Program-made: the position numbers and the translations under genes
Notes under the pieces: model-generated
What the model saw: only the letters and a program-made list of their open reading frames with translations
The model's database searches: none
Told to the model about the DNA's origin: nothing
Origin: Aeromicrobium panaciterrae
Lineage (GTDB): Bacteria > Actinomycetota > Actinomycetes > Propionibacteriales > Nocardioidaceae
Reading direction: 5' to 3'
Length of the DNA stretch: 64,000 bases
Assembly: GCF_031457275.1 (NCBI RefSeq)
Contig: NZ_JAVDWH010000001.1
Span: 930,001 to 994,000 of the forward strand
In this document: piece after piece, positions 34,909 through 45,643 of the stretch
Layout of the letters: each line of letters opens with the position of its first letter
Position numbering within the stretch: the first letter of the stretch is position 1

Positions 34909-35751
34909 TCAGCCCTTGGCAATCTCCTTGAGTACGGCCTTGTCGAACGTTCGGTACGGCAGCAGGTTCGACGCGGTCGCCATCATCTTGGCCTCGGTGC
35001 CGATGAGGTACTCCGCCTTCGGGCGACGCGAGAACAGTGCGTGATGCGCGGCTTCGGCAACCTTGGACGCCGGGATGCCTCCCGTACGAGCACCCTTCGC
35101 CATCCCGCGCATCGACTCGATGGTTCCGCCGTACAGCTCCATGGCTCGCGGCGAAAGAGTGCCCGTGATCTCGTCGATCTGGTCTCCGGCCTTGTCCCAG
35201 ATCGGCGTGGCGACACTGGCCGGCGCGAGCACCGAGACACCCATGCCCCACGGCTTGAGCTCGCGTCGAAGTGACTCGGCCATCCCGTTGAGGGCGTGCT
35301 TCGATGCTGCATACGGACCAATGAACGGTGCGGCGACGCGACCGCCGATCGAGCTGGTGAACACGATGCGTGCCTTGCCGTGCTCGCGGAGCAGCGGGAG
35401 GAATGCCTGGGTCACGGCGAGCTGGCCGATGACGTTGACCTCCAGTTGCTTGCGGAACTCGTCGAGCTCGACGAACTCGAGTGGTCCACCGACGGCGATG
35501 CCGGCGTTGTTGATCAGGCCTCGGAGCTTCGTATCTCCGAGAGCAGCGCGTACGGTCTCCGCCGCCTCCAGCGCCTCCGCGGCCGAGGTGACGTCGAGGC
35601 GTACGGGCGTGACCAGTGGATGCTCGGCGACGCTGGAAAGGTCGCGTACGGCGGCGAACACGCGGATGTTGTTGTCTGCGAGGTTCTCGACCATCGCTTC
35701 GCCGATGCCGGTCGATGCGCCGGTGACGAGCACTGCTTCGGTGGGAGTCAT
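34909..35751 (-). CDS. Short-chain dehydrogenase/reductase
   Basis: A 280-residue classical SDR. It has VTGASTGIGEAM, NNAGIAVGGP, the catalytic SSIGGRVAAPFIGPYAASKHALNGM, and a C-terminal part rich in basic residues (KMMATASNLLPYRTFDKAV). ATG 35751 fits the family. The open frame continues upstream antisense through mca but is not coding. The substrate is unknown. It lies upstream of DUF4307 on the same strand (12-bp gap). Confidence 0.9.
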   Translation of the reverse strand: MTPTEAVLVTGASTGIGEAMVENLADNNIRVFAAVRDLSSVAEHPLVTPVRLDVTSAAEALEAAETVRAALGDTKLRGLINNAGIAVGGPLEFVELDEFRKQLEVNVIGQLAVTQAFLPLLREHGKARIVFTSSIGGRVAAPFIGPYAASKHALNGMAESLRRELKPWGMGVSVLAPASVATPIWDKAGDQIDEITGTLSPRAMELYGGTIESMRGMAKGARTGGIPASKVAEAAHHALFSRRPKAEYLIGTEAKMMATASNLLPYRTFDKAVLKEIAKG

Positions 35752-35835
35752 GGCTCCATCGTGGCAGGGAACACCCACTCCCTGACCGTTGTTGCCTGAG
35801 TGCGAGGATTTCCGAAGAGTCATTGAAGGAGAACT

Positions 35836-36708
35836 GTGGCCGACAAGCTGCGCCTCATGCATGTGCACGCGCACCCCGACGACGAGTCGAGCAAGGGTGC
35901 CGCGTCCACAGCCAAGTACGTCGCCGAGGGAGTCGACGTGCACGTTGCCACCTGCACGGGTGGCGAGCGCGGATCGATCCTCAACCCGGGGTTCAAGCAC
36001 CCGGGCATCGAGGACAACCCCGAACTGATCACCGAGATCCGTCGCGAAGAGATGGACCGGGCCCGCGAGATCCTCGGCGTGACCCAGGACTGGCTCGGCT
36101 TCGTGGACTCCGGCTGGCCAGAAGGCGACCCCAAGCCGCCGCTCCCCGAGGGCTGCTTCGCGTTGGTGCCGATCGAAGAGGCCGCCGAACCCCTTGTACG
36201 ACTCATCCGGTCGTTCAAGCCGCAGGTGCTGACGACGTATGACGAGAACGGCGGCTACCCGCACCCCGATCACATCAAGTGCCATGAGATCAGCGTCTAC
36301 GCATTCGAGGCGGCTGCCGATCCGACGCGCTACCCCGACGCTGGCGAGGCCTGGCAAGTCTCAAAGCTCTACTACCAACTCGGGTGGAGCTGGCAGCGCA
36401 TGGATGCCATCGCCAAGGGCATGGAGAAGCACGGACTCGAGAACCCGTACGCCGAGCGTTTCAAGGACTGGGAGCGCAAGCCCGAGGACGAGGAACGCCT
36501 GACGACGCGGGTGGAGTGCGCCGAGTACTTCCCCGTACGCGATGCGGCGCTACTGGCCCACGCAACGCAGATCGATCCCGATGGGTTCTGGTTCGCGATC
36601 CCGCACGAGGTGCAAGCCGAGGCCTGGCCGACCGAGGACTACCAGCTCGTCACCTCGCACGTTGAGACCAGCGTTCCCGAGACGGACCTGTTCGCCGGTC
36701 TGCGCTAA
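35836..36708 (+). CDS. mca: Mycothiol S-conjugate amidase
   Basis: Zn amidase that cleaves mycothiol conjugates of toxins to GlcN-Ins and a mercapturic acid for export. The product has 290 residues, matching Mca rather than the shorter-range MshB profile. The zinc site is HAHPDDESSKG, with the later His in GGYPHPDHIKCHE. The long insertion YQLGWSWQRMDAIAKGMEKHGLENPY is typical of Mca. The start is GTG 35836, with GAAGGAGAA upstream. It shows that the organism uses mycothiol. Confidence 0.96.
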   Translation: MADKLRLMHVHAHPDDESSKGAASTAKYVAEGVDVHVATCTGGERGSILNPGFKHPGIEDNPELITEIRREEMDRAREILGVTQDWLGFVDSGWPEGDPKPPLPEGCFALVPIEEAAEPLVRLIRSFKPQVLTTYDENGGYPHPDHIKCHEISVYAFEAAADPTRYPDAGEAWQVSKLYYQLGWSWQRMDAIAKGMEKHGLENPYAERFKDWERKPEDEERLTTRVECAEYFPVRDAALLAHATQIDPDGFWFAIPHEVQAEAWPTEDYQLVTSHVETSVPETDLFAGLR

Positions 36709-36732
36709 AAACCCGACAGTTAGGCTGAGGGC

Positions 36733-36924
36733 ATGAACTCGTACGTCTTCGCAGCCCTCGTCGCCGCCGAAAAGCCGCTCACCCCTGAGAACGTCCGGCC
36801 GGGGTGGATCGCGATGGTGACGGTGCTGGCACTGGTCGTCGCGACGTACTTCCTCGCGCGGTCATTCCTCAAGCATTCGCGCAAGGCCCAGGAGCCCTGG
36901 GAAGGCGAAGACCCGACTGACTGA
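36733..36924 (+). CDS. Small single-helix membrane protein downstream of mca
   Basis: A 63-residue protein with one transmembrane helix (WIAMVTVLALVVATYFLARSF) and a basic then acidic tail. A protein of this kind follows mca in many actinobacteria. TAGGCT at 36721-36726 ends 6 bases before the ATG, giving a leaderless mRNA of its own. No function is known. Confidence 0.8.
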   Translation: MNSYVFAALVAAEKPLTPENVRPGWIAMVTVLALVVATYFLARSFLKHSRKAQEPWEGEDPTD

Positions 36925-36931
36925 CCTTCGC

Positions 36932-37906
36932 TCAGTGAGCGCGGCCTTTGGGCATCAACTTGTTGCCGGCCCTGATCGTGTTGATTCGTAGACGGTCAGC
37001 GAGTCTGCCCATCGCCGCACTGGCGGCGCCTTCTTCGGCGGAAGGCTCATAGGTGACGGCGTCACCGACGCGTACCGTTCCCGCGTCGACGATGTCGGTG
37101 TAGACACCGAAGCAGCGATCGCCATGACGAGCGACGGTGCGAGAGACTTCCGGGTCGGCCACGACGCCGGGCTGCTCCCGCATCGGCACCGAGCACCGTA
37201 CGGCTGGGATCTCGACACTCAGGGCCATGTCGCCGGCTCGCAGTGTTCCGCCAACCCAGTCCTGCTCGATCAGCCCATCGCCTTCGGTGTCGACGACGAT
37301 ATTGGGACGGAACCGGCGAGGCTGGAAGTCTCCGCCGATGGCGGCCATTGTCCGCAGGCTCGAGGTGGTGAGGACGTGCACCGCGTATGCATCGGCAAAG
37401 ATCCCGATCGGCGTGGCGTAGATCGAGAGCTGGAGAAGCTTGCGGATCGGAAACATCGAGAAGTCCGGCAGTGGCTCGTCATCCGTGAGTGCCCACTGCG
37501 AGCGGATGTCGCGCTTCGATGCCAGCACCCCTCGATAGCCAGCCTTGTCGTTCATGGGCGGCAGCGGGACGAGGGCCACGGACTTGCCGACCAACTCCGT
37601 GAGTTTCGCGTTGAGCCGTTCGCGGTCGTCGCTGGTGATCTCGGTGCCATCCGGGAAGGTGACCCGTACGTCGGCGACATCGCCGGGACCAACACCGGCA
37701 GGAGGCTCCTCAACGAACCGCGCGCTGCATCCGAGCAGTGCTGGGAGTCGGCGGGCGGTGGTGACAGCGCCCAGCTCGAGGTCGCGAACTGCCCACATGC
37801 GGTCGCCATGGAAGGCACGGAGGTCGAGCGTGGAGCTCTGGAGCTCTTCACCGCCCATGGATTTCACTGGATAACGCCATAGGGCGGCCACGCTGCCAAC
37901 GGTCAT
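36932..37906 (-). CDS. MOSC domain protein with N-terminal beta-barrel
   Basis: A 324-residue member of the mARC-like group. The MOSC N-terminal barrel starts VAALWRYPVKSMGGEELQSSTLD. The MOSC sulfur-carrier domain shows PRRFRPNIVVDTEG, the conserved Cys in PAVRCSVPMREQP, and DRCFGVYTDIVDAGTVRVGD. Such proteins bind molybdenum cofactor and reduce N-oxygenated compounds, and partner reductases are not visible here. TAACGT ends 6 bases before the ATG (leaderless). Confidence 0.9.
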   Translation of the reverse strand: MTVGSVAALWRYPVKSMGGEELQSSTLDLRAFHGDRMWAVRDLELGAVTTARRLPALLGCSARFVEEPPAGVGPGDVADVRVTFPDGTEITSDDRERLNAKLTELVGKSVALVPLPPMNDKAGYRGVLASKRDIRSQWALTDDEPLPDFSMFPIRKLLQLSIYATPIGIFADAYAVHVLTTSSLRTMAAIGGDFQPRRFRPNIVVDTEGDGLIEQDWVGGTLRAGDMALSVEIPAVRCSVPMREQPGVVADPEVSRTVARHGDRCFGVYTDIVDAGTVRVGDAVTYEPSAEEGAASAAMGRLADRLRINTIRAGNKLMPKGRAH

Positions 37907-38053
37907 CCGTCGACGTTAGCCCTGAAATGCCAGCAAACTTGCGGATCTTCAAAGTTCGTCCGCTCTTTGGCGTCATGGAGTGACCCGTCGCGCGTCTAAT
38001 TTGTCGTGTGCGCCTCGGAGGGAGGCGGCTCCCGACCGAAGGCGACAGCACGA

Positions 38054-40312
38054 ATGAACCATGCACGTTCCGCGCGCAAGCGCTTTGCAGCAGCCCTGGC
38101 GACACTCGTCGCCGCGACCAGCCTTGTTGCGATCGGCGCCGTTGTAGCCGCGCCAGCCCAGGCCGCCACAAGCACCACTGTGGTCAAGACCGTCACGTAC
38201 AACGGCAAGACGCTGACGCTGCGCATGAAGCCGGTCAAGGTGCGTTCCTCGAGCTATCGGGTTGACGTCCAGCAAGCCGACGGCACGCTCAAGCCGTATG
38301 CGGCAGCGGCGTCGAAGGCCTACATCGGAAGTGTTGACGGCGACGCTGCCGCGATCGCCGAAGGCATCATCAACTCCTCGGGTGATTTCGTAGGTCAGGT
38401 CGTGTTTGACCGCGGCAGCACGATCTACGTCAAGAACAACGCCGTCACTGGCAACCGCGGCCTGACTCAGCCGACGACGTACAAATGGCCGTCGTCTGGC
38501 AACGCATCGCGAAATGCCACGACCACCAGCGGTCAGTTCGGTAGCGGCAGCTACGAATGGAACATCGGTTACGACGTTGCCAACGCGGTGTTTGCTGACG
38601 CCCCTATCAGTGGTTCTGTCGCCAAAGCGGTCGAGCAGATGGATTTGAACGCTGTGGCAATGCTTGGCGCGTACGCGACCAACATCGGGGTCCGACCCAT
38701 GATCGGGCGCGTGATCATCCGGGCAAACGCAGCTCAGGATCCGTACCTCAACAAGGGCCCAGGTGAGAGCCTCCCCAAGATTCAGCCCGAGTGGGACGGG
38801 AAGGGCTACACGTACGCCGGAATGGACTCCGCCATGGTGCTGAGCCAAGGCGGCGGCGGCGTCGCTCAGCTCGGCAACGTTGGAGGCCCCGCGTGGGGAG
38901 CTTCGGGTGGCCCCGCATGGGGAAGCATCGTCGTGCAGCGTCACGAGTTCGGCCACAACTGGGGTGCGGACGACAATCACACGAACGGCCCCGAAGGCGC
39001 GACCATCAACTCGGGCAACCAGTACGACCGTTGGGACGGCACCGAGGTTCGCTCGATGCTGAACACCCGGAACGGGCGACTAGCCAAGTTCCCCAGCCTC
39101 GGCACGTTCAGCATTCCGCTGCCGCCGTACGCCTCGCTCGACTTGGTCGACAGCCAGATGTCGAAGGTCAAGTTCACCTTCAATCCGATCGCGAACGATC
39201 ACGACGTCAACGGTGGGTCGCTGGCCCTGCTGTCGGTCAAGCCGACCAGCAAGCTCGGCGGCACCCTGACCAAGTCGGGGAATGCGGTCACCTACACGCC
39301 GCCGACCGTCTCGACCAAGCAGACCGTCGACTGGGCGCAGTACGTCGTCAAGGATTCGACGGGCAAGAAGGCGACCGGCGTGATGTTGTTCCGCGTCGAT
39401 CCGTACGTGGCTCCGCCCGCTTCAAGCACGTGGAAGCGACACGACCCGGCTGCCGCCACGGGATACCAGCTGACGAACAAGCAGTCCGGTCTGGTCGCCG
39501 CTGTCCCCGTCGGCAGCACCGGCCGCCAGTACCTGCGCCAGCGCAAGGGAATCGACACTCGCTCCGTATGGGTGTTCAAGCCCAGCGGTTCGAACCTCAA
39601 GATCGTCAACAAGTCGAGCAAGCTGTGTGTCGGTATCGACAAGACGTCGACCGCCTCGGGCGCCCGAGCAGTGCAGAGCACGTGCAGCGGCAAGGCGCAT
39701 CAGCAGTGGAAGGTCGTCGACCACCCCAATGGGGACCGGGCGCTGATCAACGTCGCCAGCAAGCGTTGCCTGTCGGTCAAGGGCAGTTCAATCAGCTCCA
39801 ACGCGTACTTGATCCAGACGACCTGTGGCCTGTCATCGGCTCAGATCTGGAAGATCGGATTCCTCCCGATGTCCTCGTGGGCTGCGTACACGCCGCCGAC
39901 GACGGGCAAGTACGAGCTGGTCAACGCCAGCAGCAACCTGCACGTCGGCACCGCACCTGGTGCGAGCTGGAGTGCGCCGTTCGTACAGCGCGCTGCGGGC
40001 ACTGAGACCGCGGTCAACTTCCTGGCGAATGCAGACGGTAGCTATCGAGTTCGTCAGGTCTCATCCAACAAGTGCTTCAACGATGAAGCCGGATCGCACG
40101 CTCGAGTCGTGCTCTGGGACTGCAACGAGGGCACAGGCGGCGCCAAGGTGCGATTCCGCAAGCACCCCGCTGGCGGCATCGTCATGCTCGGCGTCATCGC
40201 CAACGAGTGCATCGGGATCAAGGACAACTCGAACGCGGTTGACGCGCTGCTCGACTTCGCGCCGTGCACGAGCAACGACATCCAGCGCTGGAAGGTCGTC
40301 GCGACCCCCTGA
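38054..40312 (+). CDS. Secreted metzincin-like metalloprotease with two ricin-type lectin domains
   Basis: A 752-residue exported protein. A twin-basic signal peptide ends near residue 37 (APAQA). Residues about 60-345 hold a zinc-protease-like domain with HEFGHNWGADD: His297, Glu298, His301 and, at the metzincin third-ligand position, Asp307. A short beta-sandwich at about 365-450 (NPIANDHDVNGG...AQYVVKDSTGKKATG) resembles bacterial Ig/cadherin-like modules. Two ricin-B beta-trefoils follow (about 457-620 and 640-752, with QQW and QRW repeats and Cys pairs). ATG 38054 has GAAGGCG upstream. The target carbohydrate or protein is unknown. Confidence 0.87.
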   Translation: MNHARSARKRFAAALATLVAATSLVAIGAVVAAPAQAATSTTVVKTVTYNGKTLTLRMKPVKVRSSSYRVDVQQADGTLKPYAAAASKAYIGSVDGDAAAIAEGIINSSGDFVGQVVFDRGSTIYVKNNAVTGNRGLTQPTTYKWPSSGNASRNATTTSGQFGSGSYEWNIGYDVANAVFADAPISGSVAKAVEQMDLNAVAMLGAYATNIGVRPMIGRVIIRANAAQDPYLNKGPGESLPKIQPEWDGKGYTYAGMDSAMVLSQGGGGVAQLGNVGGPAWGASGGPAWGSIVVQRHEFGHNWGADDNHTNGPEGATINSGNQYDRWDGTEVRSMLNTRNGRLAKFPSLGTFSIPLPPYASLDLVDSQMSKVKFTFNPIANDHDVNGGSLALLSVKPTSKLGGTLTKSGNAVTYTPPTVSTKQTVDWAQYVVKDSTGKKATGVMLFRVDPYVAPPASSTWKRHDPAAATGYQLTNKQSGLVAAVPVGSTGRQYLRQRKGIDTRSVWVFKPSGSNLKIVNKSSKLCVGIDKTSTASGARAVQSTCSGKAHQQWKVVDHPNGDRALINVASKRCLSVKGSSISSNAYLIQTTCGLSSAQIWKIGFLPMSSWAAYTPPTTGKYELVNASSNLHVGTAPGASWSAPFVQRAAGTETAVNFLANADGSYRVRQVSSNKCFNDEAGSHARVVLWDCNEGTGGAKVRFRKHPAGGIVMLGVIANECIGIKDNSNAVDALLDFAPCTSNDIQRWKVVATP

Positions 40313-40331
40313 GCTCGGGAGGGAGAGCGAG

Positions 40332-40366
40332 AGGGCCAGGCGACTTCACCGCCTGGCCCTTTCGTT
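40332..40366 (+). terminator. Rho-independent terminator
   Basis: An 11-bp stem AGGGCCAGGCG/CGCCTGGCCCT with a 7-base loop (40332-40360) is followed by TTCGTT. It lies 20 bp after the metalloprotease stop and before the converging membrane-protein gene. Confidence 0.88.
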
Positions 40367-40379
40367 GTCTAGTCCAGTC

Positions 40380-40829
40380 TCAAAGACTCAACTGCTGGAG
40401 TGATCGCCAGACGAACCAGCTGGCAATGATGGCGCCAGCGAAGAGTCCTCCGGCGACCAATACGTCAGTTGAGGTCGAGAACCCTGCGGTGACAGATCCT
40501 TCGTTCTTGTACCTGGCGCTGATGATCGAGCCGACTCCGACGGCCAGAAGGTTTGTGGCAAGGCTGACGCTGAGGGTGAGCTTCGCAGCATTCGGCACCG
40601 TGAGTCGTGACGCGTTCTTGATCAACGGAATGGACAACGTGGCCGCAACCAATGCCACTCCGCCGACCAGCATGAGGAACGCCAGGTGGTTGGCAGCAAC
40701 GATTTCATCCCTGAACCCGTAGGCGAACAGAAACGCGACGAAGTACCCGAAGAATCCTACGAGGAGGTTCATTCCGATGGTCAAACCAACCGCGGCAGTC
40801 GCGCGTCCCGCATCTCGTCTGGGTGTCAC
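40380..40829 (-). CDS. Hypothetical membrane protein
   Basis: A protein of about 149 residues with four hydrophobic helices (NLLVGFFGYFVAFLFAYGF; LAFLMLVGGVALVAATLSI; LTLSVSLATNLLAVGVG; LVAGGLFAGAIIASWFVW). GTG 40829 is preferred, since residues further upstream are Arg/Pro-rich and atypical. No family is recognised. It is convergent with the protease gene and divergent from the DUF255 gene. Confidence 0.6.
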   Translation of the reverse strand: MTPRRDAGRATAAVGLTIGMNLLVGFFGYFVAFLFAYGFRDEIVAANHLAFLMLVGGVALVAATLSIPLIKNASRLTVPNAAKLTLSVSLATNLLAVGVGSIISARYKNEGSVTAGFSTSTDVLVAGGLFAGAIIASWFVWRSLQQLSL

Positions 40830-40873
40830 CCGGCCATAGTTCCACGCCGAAAGCGCAGGCCTAGGCTGGCGGC

Positions 40874-42840
<1,967 letters not shown>

Positions 42841-42844
<4 letters not shown>

Positions 42845-43542
42845 TACTGCTGGTAGGCCAGCAGAGAGACACCGATGTAGTGGACGATGAATGCGGCGAT
42901 CGTCAGGGTATGGAAGATCTCGTGGAAGCCGTACCAGTTGGGCCAGGGGTCGGGCTTCTTGAAGCCGTAGACGACCGCGCCCAGGGTGTAGAGCCCGCCG
43001 CCGACCGCGAGCAGCACGATGACGGCAGTTGAGCCGTTCTCCTTGAACTCCGGCAGCCAGAACACCGCTGCCCAGCCGAGCGCGATGTAGATCGGCACGT
43101 ACAGCCAGCGCGGAGCGCCGACCCAGAACACCCGGAACAGCAGGCCGAGGATCGCGCCACCCCATACGAGCGACAAGAGGAGCCAGGCGTCCTTGGTGTC
43201 GAGCAGCAACAGGGCGAACGGCGTGTAGGAGCCAGCGATCAGTACGAAGATGTTGGCGTGGTCGAAGCGCTTCCAGCGTGCTTTGGCCGCCGCTGACCAG
43301 CGGCCGGCGTGATAGACCGCGCTCACACCGAATAGCAGTAGGGCGCTGACCATGAACACGGCTACGCCGGCGCGAACCTTGACGCTGTCCGCGACGACCA
43401 ACATGACGAGGAAGCCGAAGAACGCCAATGGCCACGTGGCGGCATGGAGCCACCCGCGAAGCTTGGGCTTGATCTCCTGCGCCGTCTCCCTGAGACGCTC
43501 GCTCACCTCTTGGACAATGCCTTCAGGCTCGCGCTCGCTCAT
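42841..43542 (-). CDS. Hemolysin III / PAQR family membrane protein
   Basis: A 233-residue protein with seven hydrophobic helices. The family features are [36 protein letters not shown] and a C-terminal [20 protein letters not shown], giving the conserved His and Asp metal ligands of PAQR (TrhA-like) proteins. The role may be membrane lipid homeostasis, with hemolysis being doubtful. TAGGGT ends 6 bases before the ATG and overlaps the uppS -10 on the other strand. Confidence 0.91.
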
Positions 43543-43547
43543 GCGAT

Positions 43548-43554
43548 TACCCTA
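43548..43554. promoter_or_regulatory. Overlapping bidirectional -10 elements between hemolysin III and uppS
   Basis: TACCCTA reads TACCCT (43548-43553) toward uppS (ATG 43560) and TAGGGT (43554-43549) toward the hemolysin III gene (ATG 43542). Both leave exactly 6 bases before the start codon. The two ATGs are 17 bp apart, so there is no room for separate promoters. Confidence 0.6.
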
Positions 43555-43559
43555 GCCGC

Positions 43560-44321
43560 ATGGCACTGAGCGACTTGGTCTACGGGGCGTACGAGAGACG
43601 GCTCGCCAAGCGACTCGATCCCACGCGACTCCCGCACCACGTCGGAGCCATCGTCGATGGCAACCGCAGGTGGGCCAAGCGCGGCGGTGCGAAGTTTGAG
43701 CACGGCTACAAAGCCGGTGCAGACAAGATCTCCGAGTTCGCCACCTGGTGCGATGACCTGGGCGTCGAGATCGTCACCTTGTGGCTACTTTCGACCGACA
43801 ATCTGCAGCGGCCGGCCGAAGAAGTCGGCAGCATCCTCGCGGCCGTCGAGAACCTCATGGAACGGCTCGCTGGTGAAGGTCGCTGGTCGCTCGCCGTCAT
43901 CGGAAACCTCGACATGTTGCCCTCGGAGTCCGCCGGTCGTATGAAGAAGCTCGCCGACTCCACGTCGGCTGTGCAGGGCATGCGCGTCAACATCTGCGTC
44001 GGCTATGGCGGACGCCAGGAACTCACCGACGCCATGCGGTCTCTGCTGCTTGAGCAGGCTGCTGCTGGTCGCTCGCTCGAAGAAGTCGCCTCGACTCTCG
44101 AGGTCGACGACATCGCCGAACACCTCTACACGAAGGGTCAGCCCGATCCGGATCTCGTGATCCGTACGTCGGGTGAGCAGCGCCTCTCGGGATTCCTGCT
44201 GTGGCAGAGCGTGCACTCGGAGTTCTACTTCAGCGATGCCCTGTGGCCCGCATTCCGCCACGTCGACTTCCTCCGTGCGATGCGCTCGTACGCCCTGCGC
44301 GAGCGCCGCTTCGGCGCCTGA
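43560..44321 (+). CDS. uppS: Isoprenyl (cis-prenyl) diphosphate synthase
   Basis: Condenses isopentenyl diphosphate into Z-polyprenyl chains for lipid carriers of wall synthesis. The product has 253 residues. The diphosphate site HHVGAIVDGNRRWAK, the IPP region TLWLLSTDNLQRP and the C-terminal signature PDLVIRTSGEQRLSGFLLWQSVHSEFYFSD are clear. Position next to hemolysin III matches the mycobacterial short-chain Z-farnesyl diphosphate synthase Rv1086, so product length could be C15 rather than C50. This cannot be fixed from sequence alone. It is leaderless (TACCCT, 6-base gap). Confidence 0.94.
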   Translation: MALSDLVYGAYERRLAKRLDPTRLPHHVGAIVDGNRRWAKRGGAKFEHGYKAGADKISEFATWCDDLGVEIVTLWLLSTDNLQRPAEEVGSILAAVENLMERLAGEGRWSLAVIGNLDMLPSESAGRMKKLADSTSAVQGMRVNICVGYGGRQELTDAMRSLLLEQAAAGRSLEEVASTLEVDDIAEHLYTKGQPDPDLVIRTSGEQRLSGFLLWQSVHSEFYFSDALWPAFRHVDFLRAMRSYALRERRFGA

Positions 44322-44389
44322 GCGGCCAAGCTTGTCTATGTTCACACGGTGCCGTTAGGTGGCGTGCCGGCGGGCCGCCGGACGTTGGG

Positions 44390-45643
44390 TCAGGCGGCTT
44401 GGCGGTAGTGGTTTCTTCGTCGTCGGAGTGGGTGGTTGTGGCGGTTGGTGAATTGGAAGCCGTCGACGGCGTTGCCGGTGATGTTGAGTAGGCCTCGGTG
44501 GAGCAGGTGGTGGCATCTCACGCAGAGTCCGACGAGGAGGTCGAGGTCGGTGGGTCCTCCGAGTGACCACCAAATGGTGTGGTGGATTTCGAGGTGGGTG
44601 TGGTTGCAACCTGGTGTGGCGCAGACACCCTTCTGTCGGGCGATGACTGAACGGCGCTGCAACAGAGTGGGTTGGTAGCGCTCGGTGCCGGCGTTGAGGA
44701 TCTGTGCCTGACGGGCGCCGCCGTGTTGTTTCATCAGGAATGCGGTGAAGTCGGACACGCACAGGAAGTACATGAGCAGGTTGGGGCCGATGGCACCGTG
44801 TCCGGCGAGCTTGGCTGGTTCAAGCCGTGGCATTGGTTCGGGGATCAGGTGTGGTTGCTCGGTTTTGGCTTTCACGTGTTCGACAGAAGCTTGCAGGGTG
44901 TCGGCATCCACGAACACTGACATGTGAGGCCGTACGCCCTTGTCCGATGGGAGACCGCCCGCGAGGACCGCGGTCAGCAGGTCATCAAGGCCCTGAACCC
45001 GACGTTCAGACCCAGAGCGGACATCGTCTTTGTCTCGGGGTGCTGACACCGAATCGAGGACCTTCTTGAGCTTCGACCCGGTGACGGTGTTGAGGAAACC
45101 ACTCACATGCCAACCGTCGGGGACGGCGTCGACGGTGAAGTCTTCGCGGTCCATGCCTCGTTCCCAGGCCGCGTCGAGATCCTCGGGATGGACTGTGTCC
45201 TTCAAATGTTTGACAGCCTCGAACAACTCGCCTGGTTCGTGATCTTTGGCGACTTGGACGAAGACGTCCTCAAACTGTCGCATCGGCTCCAACCCGACGT
45301 GCCTAAGCCCGTAGACGAACACCCGTACGTGCGCGGCGCTGACTTCTCCTGTCAGGGCAGCATCAGCCAACAGCGGCAGATCACGGAGGGCGGTCACGTT
45401 CTTGACCAGGGCAGTGGCTTGGCCGGCGTTCATCCGCAGCTCGTTGCGCACCCAGGTGTTGAGGGTCGACGCGCCGTCGAGCTCGAAATCCTTGGACGAC
45501 TCCAGCTTGGCCAGGAGCACAGCCTCCTGAGCATCAATTGCGTCTCGTGCTGCATGTAGTGCAAGAAGCTGAGAGCGCGTGTCACCCGAGACGAGCGTCT
45601 GCGCGGCGGTACGCATCGCGTCGATCGTCGGCTGCGGAGTCAT
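44390..45643 (-). CDS. DUF222 / HNH endonuclease signature protein (13E12 family)
   Basis: A 417-residue protein. The N-terminal ~300 residues are the helical DUF222 domain (QLLALHAARDAIDAQEAVLLAKLESS...STLNTWVRNELRMNAGQATALV). The C-terminus is an HNH nuclease: CATPGCNHTHLEIHHTIWWSLGGPTDLDLLVGLCVRCHHLLHRG, with two CxxC pairs and the histidines. ATG 45643 has TACGGT ending 6 bases upstream. Such genes exist in many copies in actinobacteria, some tied to REP13E12 elements, but no repeat ends or recombinase are seen. The last ~15 residues are Arg-rich. Confidence 0.9.
   Translation of the reverse strand: MTPQPTIDAMRTAAQTLVSGDTRSQLLALHAARDAIDAQEAVLLAKLESSKDFELDGASTLNTWVRNELRMNAGQATALVKNVTALRDLPLLADAALTGEVSAAHVRVFVYGLRHVGLEPMRQFEDVFVQVAKDHEPGELFEAVKHLKDTVHPEDLDAAWERGMDREDFTVDAVPDGWHVSGFLNTVTGSKLKKVLDSVSAPRDKDDVRSGSERRVQGLDDLLTAVLAGGLPSDKGVRPHMSVFVDADTLQASVEHVKAKTEQPHLIPEPMPRLEPAKLAGHGAIGPNLLMYFLCVSDFTAFLMKQHGGARQAQILNAGTERYQPTLLQRRSVIARQKGVCATPGCNHTHLEIHHTIWWSLGGPTDLDLLVGLCVRCHHLLHRGLLNITGNAVDGFQFTNRHNHPLRRRRNHYRQAA

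Noticed and set aside
34909-36357. Apparent 482-codon fusion upstream of the SDR
   Set aside because: The extra 5' part is antisense to mca. The SDR family start is at 35751.
44367-44381. Terminator between uppS and the DUF222 gene
   Set aside because: A 6-bp GC stem (CCGGCG/CGCCGG) is present but no T-run follows on either strand.
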